From NCBI GenBank assembly GCA_938017505.1, contig CALIKV010000003.1:1-40199 (forward strand): 40,199 nt of DNA, in the 5' to 3' direction. Of this stretch, positions 1-6,659 are shown piece after piece (the first letter of the stretch is position 1; each line of letters begins with the position of its first letter). Made by a program: the position numbers and the translations under genes. Origin of the DNA: an uncultured Sulfolobales archaeon (GTDB taxonomy: Archaea; Thermoproteota; Thermoprotei_A; Sulfolobales; NBVN01). Below the pieces are notes generated by a model, which did not search any database, was not told the origin of the DNA, and worked only from the letters and a program-made list of their open reading frames with translations.

Positions 1-1842
1 TTCATCAAGCTTCCCGAGAAGCTTGATCAGAACCCTTCCCTCCCTAGTGTTTTCCGCTACGAGGTTGAAAATGTAAACATCTTTCTGCTGCCCATACCTA
101 TGGATCCTCCCCATCCTCTGCTCAAGCCTATTAGGATTCCAAGGTATGTCGTAATTGATCATTAAATGACAGAACTGCAGATTGATGCCTTCGCCACCAG
201 CCTCCGTAGATACCATAATTTGCGTCTTATCTCTGAAAGTTTTCTCCGCGGTTATTCTCTCATCGAGGCTCATTCCGCCATGCATAAAGTTGACTGAGTA
301 GCCCCAATCCCGCAATTTCCTTACCAAATACTCCATAGTATCTCTGGATTCAGTGAAAATTAGGATCTTCTTGTTTCCACCGATTTCCTTTATCTTCCTA
401 AAACCTTCCTCGATGGCCTTCTTTAGCTGTTGGAGCTTAACTTCACTTTCCTCGTTGATGATTTCTTCAGCTCTTTTAATTAAATCATCTATGGTTTGGA
501 TTTCCTTCTCTAACTCCTCTACATTTGCAGCTAAGCTTATTGTCTCCCACTTTTCTTCATGCTTCCATCTCTCCCTCTCTTCATAATCTTCAACTTCCTC
601 TAAATCAACTACTTCTATCTCCTCTCTGGGGGACTCAGGTTTCTCTAAAAGCTCTTTCAAACGCTGCCTTCTTCTTTTAAGAGATTTCAACAACGCATAA
701 GTGCTTGAAGCCATTCTACGTTGCAATATTAGTAGCGCAAAAGCTACGTTCCTTCTCCTCTTCTCTTGCACTCTTTTCAGTGCAAGATTGTATTGAGAGA
801 TCACGTATTTTGATAATTCATTGTAGAGTTCCACTTCCTTATCAGAGAGGTGGAATTTCACAGTTTTAGGATAGCGATTTGTAAAGATCGGCTTACCTTC
901 AAAATCACGTAAATCTTCCTTAATCCTCCTAATGAACAATGGATTGTCTTTATTCTTTAGAGATTCATTTATTAAATCAGTTGCTGCGAAAAACCCCGGG
1001 CTCAGAAGATCTAGGAAGAGCCTGAAGTTTTCAGGGTCTCCCTTATGTGGGGTGGCTGTAAGAAAGAGGAGGTGAGATGAGTTTCTTGATAGCACTTCGC
1101 CAAGTTTATATCTTTCAGTTTTTGAGATTTTATCACCATATTTATACGCTGCCATTTTATGAGCTTCATCCACTATAACCAAGTCCCATTCAACACTCTG
1201 AAGGGAAGGTAATATGTCGTCTTGTTTTGCAAAGTCCATCGACGTAATAACTTGGCTTTCTCTCTCCCAGGGATTTTCCCCATAATTTGTTTGGAAAGAA
1301 TTTCTGTCAATTATCTTAAAATGTTCATGAAATTTATCTTTCAGCTCTCTCAACCATTGATCTTTGAGATGTCCTGGAGTAACTATTAAAGTACGATTGA
1401 CAACCCCCCTCAATTTAAGCTCTTTATGCACGAGCCCTGCCATGATTGTCTTTCCAGCTCCCGGATCGTCTGCCAAGAGGAATCTAATTCTCGGCAATTT
1501 TAGGATATATCCATAAACTGCTTCTATTTGGAAGGGAAGGGGGTCTATTCTTGAGACATTCATTGCTAAAAGAGGGTCGAACAATGATACAAACCTATAT
1601 CTTTTGGCCTCAAGCGCTAAAAAGGCTTCTTCTGAAGGAGCTGAGAAATCTAAAGAAGTGTCTTCTACTTCTAACTTTTCATAATCGCTCTTTGGTATCA
1701 GTTGATCCACTAATCTTCGGGAGTGAAGAGTAACTCCAAGAATGCGGACATGTTCATCCATCTCTTCAATTTTTTTGACTTCTATTGGTTCAGGCCAGAA
1801 GGGCCCCTTAACAATTGATCCTTCCTTAATTATTGGATCCAT
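1..1842 (-). CDS. SNF2/RapA-type helicase of defence-island type (partial, C-terminus outside window)
   Basis: The frame is open from an ATG at 1842 to the left edge, 614 codons, cut off in the second RecA-like domain. It should be an ATP-driven DNA translocase. In order I see an N-terminal segment with GPFWPEP, Walker A ADDPGAGKT (Lys131), the DEAH box VDEAHKM (Asp225-His228), motif III LTATPHKGDPENF, a long Glu/Lys-rich insertion (about 385-475), STEAGGEGINLQ (motif V) and EQRMGRIHRYGQ (motif VI) close to the edge. Large SNF2 helicases of this build, often ending in DUF3883, occur in defence islands (DrmD of DISARM and helicases beside DUF1156-type methylases). Assignment to any one system is inference because the partners lie outside. 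The gene is visibly AT-rich and favours AGA, AAA and ATT codons, unlike the genes beyond 3.8 kb, which suggests horizontal transfer. The family call is firm and the system is not. Confidence 0.88.
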   Translation of the reverse strand, partial: MDPIIKEGSIVKGPFWPEPIEVKKIEEMDEHVRILGVTLHSRRLVDQLIPKSDYEKLEVEDTSLDFSAPSEEAFLALEAKRYRFVSLFDPLLAMNVSRIDPLPFQIEAVYGYILKLPRIRFLLADDPGAGKTIMAGLVHKELKLRGVVNRTLIVTPGHLKDQWLRELKDKFHEHFKIIDRNSFQTNYGENPWERESQVITSMDFAKQDDILPSLQSVEWDLVIVDEAHKMAAYKYGDKISKTERYKLGEVLSRNSSHLLFLTATPHKGDPENFRLFLDLLSPGFFAATDLINESLKNKDNPLFIRRIKEDLRDFEGKPIFTNRYPKTVKFHLSDKEVELYNELSKYVISQYNLALKRVQEKRRRNVAFALLILQRRMASSTYALLKSLKRRRQRLKELLEKPESPREEIEVVDLEEVEDYEERERWKHEEKWETISLAANVEELEKEIQTIDDLIKRAEEIINEESEVKLQQLKKAIEEGFRKIKEIGGNKKILIFTESRDTMEYLVRKLRDWGYSVNFMHGGMSLDERITAEKTFRDKTQIMVSTEAGGEGINLQFCHLMINYDIPWNPNRLEQRMGRIHRYGQQKDVYIFNLVAENTREGRVLIKLLGKLDE

Positions 1843-1872
1843 AATTTTCCCATTTTAATTTTAATTCTTCGG

Positions 1873-1893
1873 TTTTTTAAAGGTTTTTAAATA
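1873..1893 (-). promoter_or_regulatory. Tandem TATA boxes upstream of the SNF2 helicase
   Basis: Read on the minus strand, two A/T-rich boxes (CTTTAAAAAA near 1873-1882 and TATTTAAAAA near 1884-1893) lie 31-50 nt before the ATG at 1842. The nearer one places a start site about 25 nt downstream, around 1850, giving a very short leader. This is inferred from spacing only. Confidence 0.45.
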
Positions 1894-2024
1894 CTTTCAC
1901 CTCAAACCTTGTGCTTTTAGTACTAGAATCAAAACTCCAGCCAACATATTGGTTGGGTCCTGTGTTGACGGTAGGAGTAAAGCGGTCACTATCTCGAGGA
2001 TAAGTGAGTAGGTGAGGAAAAATA

Positions 2025-2374
2025 TTATTCCTCTGACATACCCAGATCTTCTTTGGGTATTGAGACAAAGGCGATGATCAGAGCTGATGCGATAGCTAGG
2101 AGGCTTACCAGAATCTTCGGGTTCCTGCTGAATCGAGGGTTAAGCGGTTTCAGATGTCTCAGTAGTCTCAGGAATTGTGATGGTTGTATTCGTGGTGGTC
2201 TCGGTAACTAGTTATCTCGCCAAGGTAGATCCGTAATTCCTCGCTCAGTCGGGGTTTCGCGTGAACCCATATCGTTAACTCTACCACGTTACTTCCCGTG
2301 AGAGGCATATCCACGCTACAGCTAAAGCTGCTGATGAGGGCGTTCCAGTTAAGGAATATCCGTACTGGAGCTTA
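2025..2374 (-). pseudogene. Frameshifted remnant of a membrane-anchored surface protein (Thr-rich stalk plus C-terminal TM helix)
   Basis: No single frame is intact, but three minus-strand frames join into a coherent C-terminus. First comes a beta-rich segment with PVRIFLNWNALISSF and VVELTIWVHAKPRLSEELR (about 2230-2370). Next, in another frame, is a Thr-rich linker, TETTTNTTITIPETTE (about 2147-2210). Then, after a further shift, a basic segment leads into a hydrophobic helix, ILVSLLAIASALIIAFV, and a short polar tail ending in a TAA at 2025-2027. Domain, Thr-rich stalk, membrane helix and short tail is the usual C-terminus of archaeal secreted or cell-surface proteins anchored in the membrane. 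Two frameshifts separate the pieces and there is an in-frame stop at 2372-2374, so I read it as a decayed gene. The original function is unknown, and upstream parts are either missing or unrecognisable. Confidence 0.55.
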
Positions 2375-2761
2375 GTCGGCAACTATGAGTGGGTGCAGGG
2401 CTTTAGGCAGAGGTTCGGGCTTGCGGAAGCTAATTTCGAGACTAAGAAAAGATGTCTGAGGCCAAGTGCCCCCGTGTTCAGGGGGAGAACGAGATACGGA
2501 GGCGTTCCTGAGGAGCTCTCACACTTAATTACGTTCATTTAGATTTCCCCTCCGCAACCACACAACTAAGTGGTATGTAGTGAGTACTCGCTGTTTTTGT
2601 TGGAAGCACGTAAATCATCAAATCCTACACGACTGTTTCAGGACGGAGAAGTATCTCAGGTATATACCCAAGAACAAGGTCTCATGCCTCCAGCGATAAT
2701 CTCAGTCTTCTAAACACCTGGGAAGTCTCAGGAAGAGAATGAATGACGTTGATGGAGCAGC
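2375..2761. other. Unassigned, probably degenerate sequence
   Basis: No convincing gene is seen in this stretch. On the plus strand a frame is open from 2279 to the stop at 2540-2542 and reads YEWVQGFRQRFGLAEANFE, followed by basic residues. That loosely resembles the region around the catalytic Glu of IS4-like DDE transposases, but there is no start codon and no other transposase motif, and the first 96 nt overlap the minus-strand pseudogene. The remainder up to the vapC stop at 2762 has stops in every frame. It fits the decayed character of the island. Confidence 0.3.
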
Positions 2762-3157
2762 TTACGCAGCGATCTCCGTAGTTGTTGTTACTCTGGTGTA
2801 TTTTTTAGCGATTTCTGCGAGTTTTTTGTCGTCAGTTACTAGTGCTAGTTTATTTCGTGCTGCTATGTAGATGTATGACGCGTCATAAATAGTGATCCCT
2901 TCTTTCACAGCAATATCAAGTACTTCTTTTTCGGAACCTCTTATTGTGTGTAGGTCTAGCACGTTAAGAATTTTAGAGAGTAGCTCAACTAATCTGTACG
3001 CTGTTTCCGCTCGTATTTTCTTAAGTAGGTAGTATTCCTTCCAAACCGCGTTGATAACTTCGTAGATAGTGAGATCTACCGTACATCCTTTCGCGAAAAT
3101 TCTTATCTCTCCTCTCTTCACGAGATTCAATATAGCACTAGCATCGTAGAGGTACAT
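2762..3157 (-). CDS. vapC: VapC toxin, PIN-domain ribonuclease
   Basis: A 131-residue single PIN domain, the usual size for VapC. The acidic residues expected to hold Mg2+ are visible: Asp5 in YLYDASAIL, Glu33 in TIYEVINAVWKE, Asp92 in IYDASYIYIA and Asp109/Asp110 in LVTDDKK. VapC toxins cleave specific RNAs, often tRNA or rRNA, when their antitoxin is degraded; the target here is unknown. The gene starts two bases after the vapB stop, so the two are co-transcribed and translationally coupled. It sits in the foreign-looking stretch next to tRNA-Arg, where such modules commonly stabilise islands. The fold assignment is firm; activity is inferred from the intact residues. Confidence 0.9.
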   Translation of the reverse strand: MYLYDASAILNLVKRGEIRIFAKGCTVDLTIYEVINAVWKEYYLLKKIRAETAYRLVELLSKILNVLDLHTIRGSEKEVLDIAVKEGITIYDASYIYIAARNKLALVTDDKKLAEIAKKYTRVTTTTEIAA

Positions 3158-3159
3158 GA

Positions 3160-3387
3160 TTATCTACCTTCTCTATCCCCTCGTATTAACTCAACTACTT
3201 CCTCATCAGATATCTGTGAGAGCTCCTTAGACAGTTCTCCAGAAAGTGCTTCCAGCTCCTCAAGCACTCTCTTCTTAACCTCTTCCTCAAGAGCTTTCCT
3301 AATAATCGGACCAGGTCTTACACCATACCTATCTAGAAGTTCTTTCAACTTCTTCGGAATCTTAGCAGACACTGTAGCATACCCCAT
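3160..3387 (-). CDS. vapB: VapB antitoxin, ribbon-helix-helix type
   Basis: A 75-residue protein. Its N-terminus (ATVSAKIPKKLKELLDRYGV, then PIIRKALEEEV) is a short beta strand followed by two helices, as in CopG/ribbon-helix-helix antitoxins. The C-terminal half (about 40-75) is a long acidic helix with LEELEALSGELSKELSQ that would wrap around VapC and block its active site. Antitoxins of this class bind their own promoter as dimers and repress the operon. It lies directly upstream of vapC with a 2-nt gap. The ATG at 3387 follows a TATA box at 3420-3428 by the distance expected for a short leader. Confidence 0.85.
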   Translation of the reverse strand: MGYATVSAKIPKKLKELLDRYGVRPGPIIRKALEEEVKKRVLEELEALSGELSKELSQISDEEVVELIRGDREGR

Positions 3388-3419
3388 TTAAAACACCTAA
3401 GTAGACATTTTTGTAAACC

Positions 3420-3428
3420 TATATAAAG
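3420..3428 (-). promoter_or_regulatory. TATA box of the vapBC operon
   Basis: Read on the minus strand the box is CTTTATATA, preceded by the purine-rich GAAAA expected of a BRE. A start site about 25 nt downstream would fall near 3398, some 10 nt before the vapB ATG at 3387. Confidence 0.65.
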
Positions 3429-3618
3429 TTTTCCTCACCCACCTACGAATCTAGAAAATAAGACATCACGAGCCAAAAACCCTCATTTACGAAGAGAAGA
3501 AAACTATGAGGTTCTTCATCTGTTCAAGAACTGCGGAATTACAAGCATCTGCACGACCTCAAGAAGCACTCTCAGAAAATCCCTTAACAGTTCTAACATA
3601 ATTATGAACACTGTAAAG
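3429..3618. other. Gene-free stretch between vapB and tRNA-Arg
   Basis: About 190 bases with no frame long enough to support a gene on either strand and no recognisable RNA. It lies immediately beyond the 3' end of tRNA-Arg, where an integrated element would begin. I could not find a second copy of the tRNA 3' end within the window. Confidence 0.4.
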
Positions 3619-3693
3619 CGGGCCCGCCGGGATTTGAACCCGGGGTCTCCGGCTCCGCAGGCCGGCGCCTTATCCTGGCTAGGCCACGGGCCC
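3619..3693 (-). tRNA. tRNA-Arg (anticodon GCG)
   Basis: A complete 75-nt cloverleaf on the minus strand. The acceptor stem GGGCCCG pairs with CGGGCCC and the discriminator is G. The D stem is GCCT/AGGC. The anticodon stem CCGGC/GCCGG encloses the loop CTGCGGA, so the anticodon is GCG, reading CGC. The T arm is CCGGG-TTCAAAT-CCCGG. CCA is not encoded and there is no intron. A TATA-like sequence (TTTATTTTC on the minus strand, 3714-3722) lies about 25 nt upstream of the 5' end. The gene marks the junction between ordinary chromosomal sequence (above 3694) and the AT-rich, decayed region (below 3618), the usual position of an attachment site. Confidence 0.95.
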
Positions 3694-3838
3694 TCATTTA
3701 AATTATGCAGGCGGAAAATAAACGTGCATCACTGGTTTTGATTCTTAGGCGCTCTCACGATGGGGGAAGGTCGCTCAAGCAACGATAACAACGAACTCAA
3801 ACCTGAGTGAGACTTGAATAGCTTCGCTGGAGTGGGGG

Positions 3839-5395
3839 TTACCGCGAATTCCCGATTCCCCTGAAGAGGTCTTCGTCCTGAACGTAGGATTTACCTAGTC
3901 TCAGGGCTGCCTCAGCTTTACTTAGCTCGTACCCAAGGTAGAGCACGTGGTCGGGTGACATCTCATATTCCCTCACTAAAGCCCTACCGATCTCTAAAGC
4001 CCTCCTACCGATATACCTCTTAAGGAGCTCGTCACCAGCTCTCCTGTACACGTCCGCTATTATGAAGCCCTGATTCAAGTCCACATATATCTTCACGTAG
4101 TAGTTTTGATCTAGCCTCGGAGATACGCCTCCTACGACCACGTGCGTAAGCGAGTCACTGACTAGAGGCGGTTGCACGCTTGAATACCTCTTCTCCTTAA
4201 GAAGGAGGAGGTCAAGTCCTTGATTTATCGGCGGCGACATCTTAACGAAAGCCCGGTACATCAACTCCCTGCTAACAGAAGCCTCGAAAACTACGTTGCG
4301 TGCCTTAACGCTCGATTCAGTTATTAAAATCGAGGAGACCCCTAACTCGAACCCCATATCTATAAGGAGGGCCACGACGCCAGGTGTGTCAACGTCCATG
4401 AGTTCGTAGACGTTCGCCGGGCTGAAGAGAAGCGGGTACCTGAGCTCACGTTTAACCTCATGTAGGTTGAGGAGACTTCTTATAAAGCCAAGCATAGGAG
4501 GCCTAACAACTACATCAACTAATACGTTCCTAATCCCCGCGTTCTCCAAGGATGTAATGGTCCTCGTAACATCCTCCTTCATCTCAAACCCCTCACTAGA
4601 CTCCGTAGGTATGACTACAACTCCCTGGTCCTTTCTCAAGTGACTTACAACTACGTCCAGGTTCCTGCCAGAGACGTTAAACACGACGTCACTGAAGGCC
4701 AGCAGGTCCTTAAGTTTATCCTCGGGGACGGACTCGTAAATGAGGTCCACCCCAGCCAGGAAACCACTGTCGGAGACAAGTGCTAGAGAGTCCTCAACAA
4801 CCTCCACGGCTTTGCATTCAACCCCACACCCTATCACAACGCCCTCATACCCGAGTTGTTTAAGCTGGCTGAGCCTCCTAAGTAAGGCCTTCGGCTCGTC
4901 ACTAACGCTTGCTAAATGCTCGTAGAACAGGTTAAGCGGTGGCGGGGTCTCAGTGAACTTAACATTCCTCAACGTGAAGAGAGGTTCCCTACCAAGTATA
5001 ACGCCACTTATCTTCTCCCTGTAGTAGTTGGTCAGGGAACACTGCATCACGTCATCCGCCGGCACTTCCGTGCTGAAGTTAAAGCCTTGTTTAAGTTGCC
5101 TAATCATCTCAGGCAGATCACCCAAGTATCTGGGGCCCTTGAGAGTTCTAACTCCAAGGCTACGCTCAACCTCCCTAGCTGAGCCCATGCTCAAACCTGG
5201 AATGACTATGAGGTCGAGATCCTTTAAAACTCCTACACGCCCACTTAACTCCTTAGCAATGAGACTAGTCGTGGCTAGCGACGCCACGGGCACGCTGAGC
5301 TCAAACACGCCATAATCAGCTAAACCCTCTATCTCCTTAAGCACTACGTCGAGCAGTGGTCTAGCCAGCTTAGAGGTCACGAACAATACCTTCAT
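3839..5395 (-). CDS. Dihydropteroate synthase-related protein (archaeal TIGR00284-type)
   Basis: A 518-residue protein matching in length and order the archaeal dihydropteroate synthase-like family. An N-terminal alpha/beta part (1-90, MKVLFVTSKLARPLL) precedes a TIM-barrel half related to pterin-binding enzymes: GYEGVVIGCGVECKAVE, then VVVIPTESSEGFEMKED, then NVLVDVVVRPPMLGF. The C-terminal part ends with the Tyr/Leu-rich YLGYELSKAEAALRLGKSYVQDEDLFRG. Its reaction is not settled; family membership suggests pterin or cofactor chemistry rather than bacterial-type folate synthesis. The ATG at 5395 is preceded by a strong ribosome site, GGGGAGGG. It is transcribed divergently from the small gene at 5452. 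I trust the family call; the substrate is unknown. Confidence 0.8.
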   Translation of the reverse strand: MKVLFVTSKLARPLLDVVLKEIEGLADYGVFELSVPVASLATTSLIAKELSGRVGVLKDLDLIVIPGLSMGSAREVERSLGVRTLKGPRYLGDLPEMIRQLKQGFNFSTEVPADDVMQCSLTNYYREKISGVILGREPLFTLRNVKFTETPPPLNLFYEHLASVSDEPKALLRRLSQLKQLGYEGVVIGCGVECKAVEVVEDSLALVSDSGFLAGVDLIYESVPEDKLKDLLAFSDVVFNVSGRNLDVVVSHLRKDQGVVVIPTESSEGFEMKEDVTRTITSLENAGIRNVLVDVVVRPPMLGFIRSLLNLHEVKRELRYPLLFSPANVYELMDVDTPGVVALLIDMGFELGVSSILITESSVKARNVVFEASVSRELMYRAFVKMSPPINQGLDLLLLKEKRYSSVQPPLVSDSLTHVVVGGVSPRLDQNYYVKIYVDLNQGFIIADVYRRAGDELLKRYIGRRALEIGRALVREYEMSPDHVLYLGYELSKAEAALRLGKSYVQDEDLFRGIGNSR

Positions 5396-5410
5396 GAACC
5401 CTCCCCGACC

Positions 5411-5435
5411 TATATAAGTCTACGCGATATATTTA
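5411..5435. promoter_or_regulatory. Divergent promoter pair between the DHPS-like gene and the 5452 gene
   Basis: Two A/T boxes lie back to back. TATATAAG (5411-5418) is spaced to start plus-strand transcription near 5440, just before the GGTGAG ribosome site and the TTG at 5452. AAATATATC, read on the minus strand (about 5427-5435), would start minus transcription near 5405, ahead of the ATG at 5395. Assigned from spacing. Confidence 0.5.
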
Positions 5436-5451
5436 GAGTTGGTGAGCAGCT

Positions 5452-5670
5452 TTGCCTGAGGAGATTGACATCCTGAAGCTTGAAGGGCTAGCGATTAACG
5501 GGATGGTTAAGGAACACACCCTTGTCGACTGCAAGGAGGTGGGTGGGGTGAGGGTTAGTAAGCTCGTGGTTAGGCTTACCACGGGAGAAGAGTATGAGAC
5601 CCCATGCTATGAATACCCGAGGATATCGAGGGTTTACGTCCTCCTGAGTAAGTATAAAACGATGACGTGA
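5452..5670 (+). CDS. Small conserved-looking protein of unknown function
   Basis: A 72-residue protein that I do not recognise. It reads as short beta strands (VRVSKLVVRLTTGEEYETP), with two Cys (in LVDCKEVG and TPCYEYP) and a basic Tyr-rich end (VYVLLSKYKTM). There is no signal peptide or membrane segment. Translation should start at TTG 5452: GGTGAG lies 6-11 nt upstream and the only earlier GTG in the leader runs into a stop. A TATA box at 5411-5418 supports independent expression. It is convergent with alba. Codon use matches its neighbours, so I think it is a real gene. Confidence 0.55.
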   Translation: MPEEIDILKLEGLAINGMVKEHTLVDCKEVGGVRVSKLVVRLTTGEEYETPCYEYPRISRVYVLLSKYKTMT

Positions 5671-5813
5671 GCTCGTAGAGCGGGAACCATAGTCTTGAGG
5701 ACTGAATCCTCTGAAGGTTTTTACACGCTGGAGATCTTCCCTTGAAAGACGGGAGGCAGGATCAACGACTCTGACGCTCAATTACTTAACGCTAAAAAAG
5801 CTCTGTACATGCC

Positions 5814-6107
5814 TTAATCTTTCTTCGATACCACGATCTCAATGGTTGAAACCCTTGATTGCCTACCCTCAGCACTGGTTACTACTTGGCTGCCTATCCT
5901 TATGTCCCTCACGAGTACTCTGTCAGGTAAGAACCTGTTCCTAACGATCTCCACAGTGTCGACGGCCTTGCCTATAGCCCTACCCCTAGCCTTCACTATT
6001 ATCTCTGGAACTCCTTGGTTGAGCAGGGTTAACGTAGCCAGCACGTAGTTCATCACAGGTTTCTTGCCCACCAACACTACATTACTTGACATAGGTCCTT
6101 GAGACAT
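5814..6107 (-). CDS. alba: Chromatin protein Alba
   Basis: A 97-residue Alba. Signature stretches are [22 protein letters not shown], with the paired Lys16-like lysine motif that touches nucleic acid and is the acetylation site in relatives, then [19 protein letters not shown] and the C-terminal beta hairpin with [11 protein letters not shown] and [12 protein letters not shown]. Alba dimers coat double-stranded DNA and also bind RNA in Crenarchaea. Translation starts at ATG 6107, with GGTGGAG just upstream; a further ATG five codons in is a possible alternative. A TATA-like ATTATAAC lies about 30 nt before the start. It is a single-gene unit. Confidence 0.95.
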   Translation of the reverse strand: MSQGPMSSNVVLVGKKPVMNYVLATLTLLNQGVPEIIVKARGRAIGKAVDTVEIVRNRFLPDRVLVRDIRIGSQVVTSAEGRQSRVSTIEIVVSKKD

Positions 6108-6300
6108 TCACTCCACCTCTACACTTATTTCGTGTCGTTATAATGTATGAGCCCACCCTTAAAAGCCTTTCGCTTTCGCCTCTTAAGGCCCCGCCTAGAG
6201 GACGATGGTGCAAGGGCCTACAATCAACGGGTCAGGCTCACGCTAAAGTCCGTCCACCTCTTTATTATCTTCCGCCGGCATACTCTATTAGGTTAGAGAG

Positions 6301-6633
6301 TTGAGTGAGGAGGCGAGGTACACCCTAAGCTTCGAGGGGTATGGGCAGGTGGAGAGAGTGCCGTTAAACATCGCTAAGGGGCTGGTCGGCGTCAGGTTAA
6401 CGCCGCAGGATTTAAGCGACCCTGTCTCGTTCCAGCTGGCTTTCTCGAGAATGTACGACACGTTGATGAAGGCTCTGGAGGGAGGCGATAAATACTCCTA
6501 CGTCGTTAAAGTTACGTTCAGGGACGGCCTGGGCAATGAGGTCTCGATGGCCGTGGATCTGGGTGAGGAGATTCCGGCATTCGCAAGCAAGAACGTCAAG
6601 GCTAGGGTGACTGTGGAGCTGTATGAGGAGTAG
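6301..6633 (+). CDS. Uncharacterised protein encoded just upstream of XPB helicase
   Basis: A 110-residue cytosolic protein with no family I can name. It alternates predicted beta strands with one helix: RYTLSFEGYGQVERVPLN, then DPVSFQLAFSRMYDTLMKALE (helix), then YSYVVKVTFRDGLGNEVSMAV and VKARVTVELYEE. There are no Cys and no catalytic-looking cluster. It starts at TTG 6301, close behind a TATA-like TTTATTATC near 6261-6270, so the mRNA is probably near-leaderless. The stop is 26 nt before the xpb GTG on the same strand, which makes a two-gene operon likely. A role connected with XPB (repair or transcription-coupled unwinding) is inference from position only. Confidence 0.7.
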   Translation: MSEEARYTLSFEGYGQVERVPLNIAKGLVGVRLTPQDLSDPVSFQLAFSRMYDTLMKALEGGDKYSYVVKVTFRDGLGNEVSMAVDLGEEIPAFASKNVKARVTVELYEE

Positions 6634-6659
6634 GGAGGGCCTCAAGGCGGAGGGGTTTA

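Noticed and set aside
1877-2068. A 63-codon minus-strand frame upstream of the helicase
   Set aside because: It overlaps the helicase promoter and the membrane-helix frame of the pseudogene, and its composition (Asn/Pro/Ser mix without pattern) does not look like protein.
2279-2542. An 87-codon plus-strand frame with a stretch like YEWVQGFRQRFGLAEANFE, possibly a transposase remnant
   Set aside because: There is no start codon, no second transposase motif and no terminal inverted repeats, and part of it overlaps a more coherent minus-strand pseudogene. I kept it only as a note in the unassigned stretch.
4740-5315. Several plus-strand frames of 60-95 codons inside the DHPS-like gene
   Set aside because: They are antisense shadows of a well-supported gene, rich in Ser/Thr/Pro from reverse reading of Leu/Val/Glu codons.
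5656-5720. A possible C/D box RNA after the 5452 gene (GATGA and CTGA motifs present)
   Set aside because: The C box is imperfect, spacing to the first CTGA is about 40 nt instead of 10-14, and no C'/D' pair exists.
5488-5781. A 97-codon minus-strand frame opposite the small gene at 5452
   Set aside because: It has no promoter or ribosome site, and its composition is that of an antisense reading; the plus-strand gene has both a TATA box and GGTGAG.
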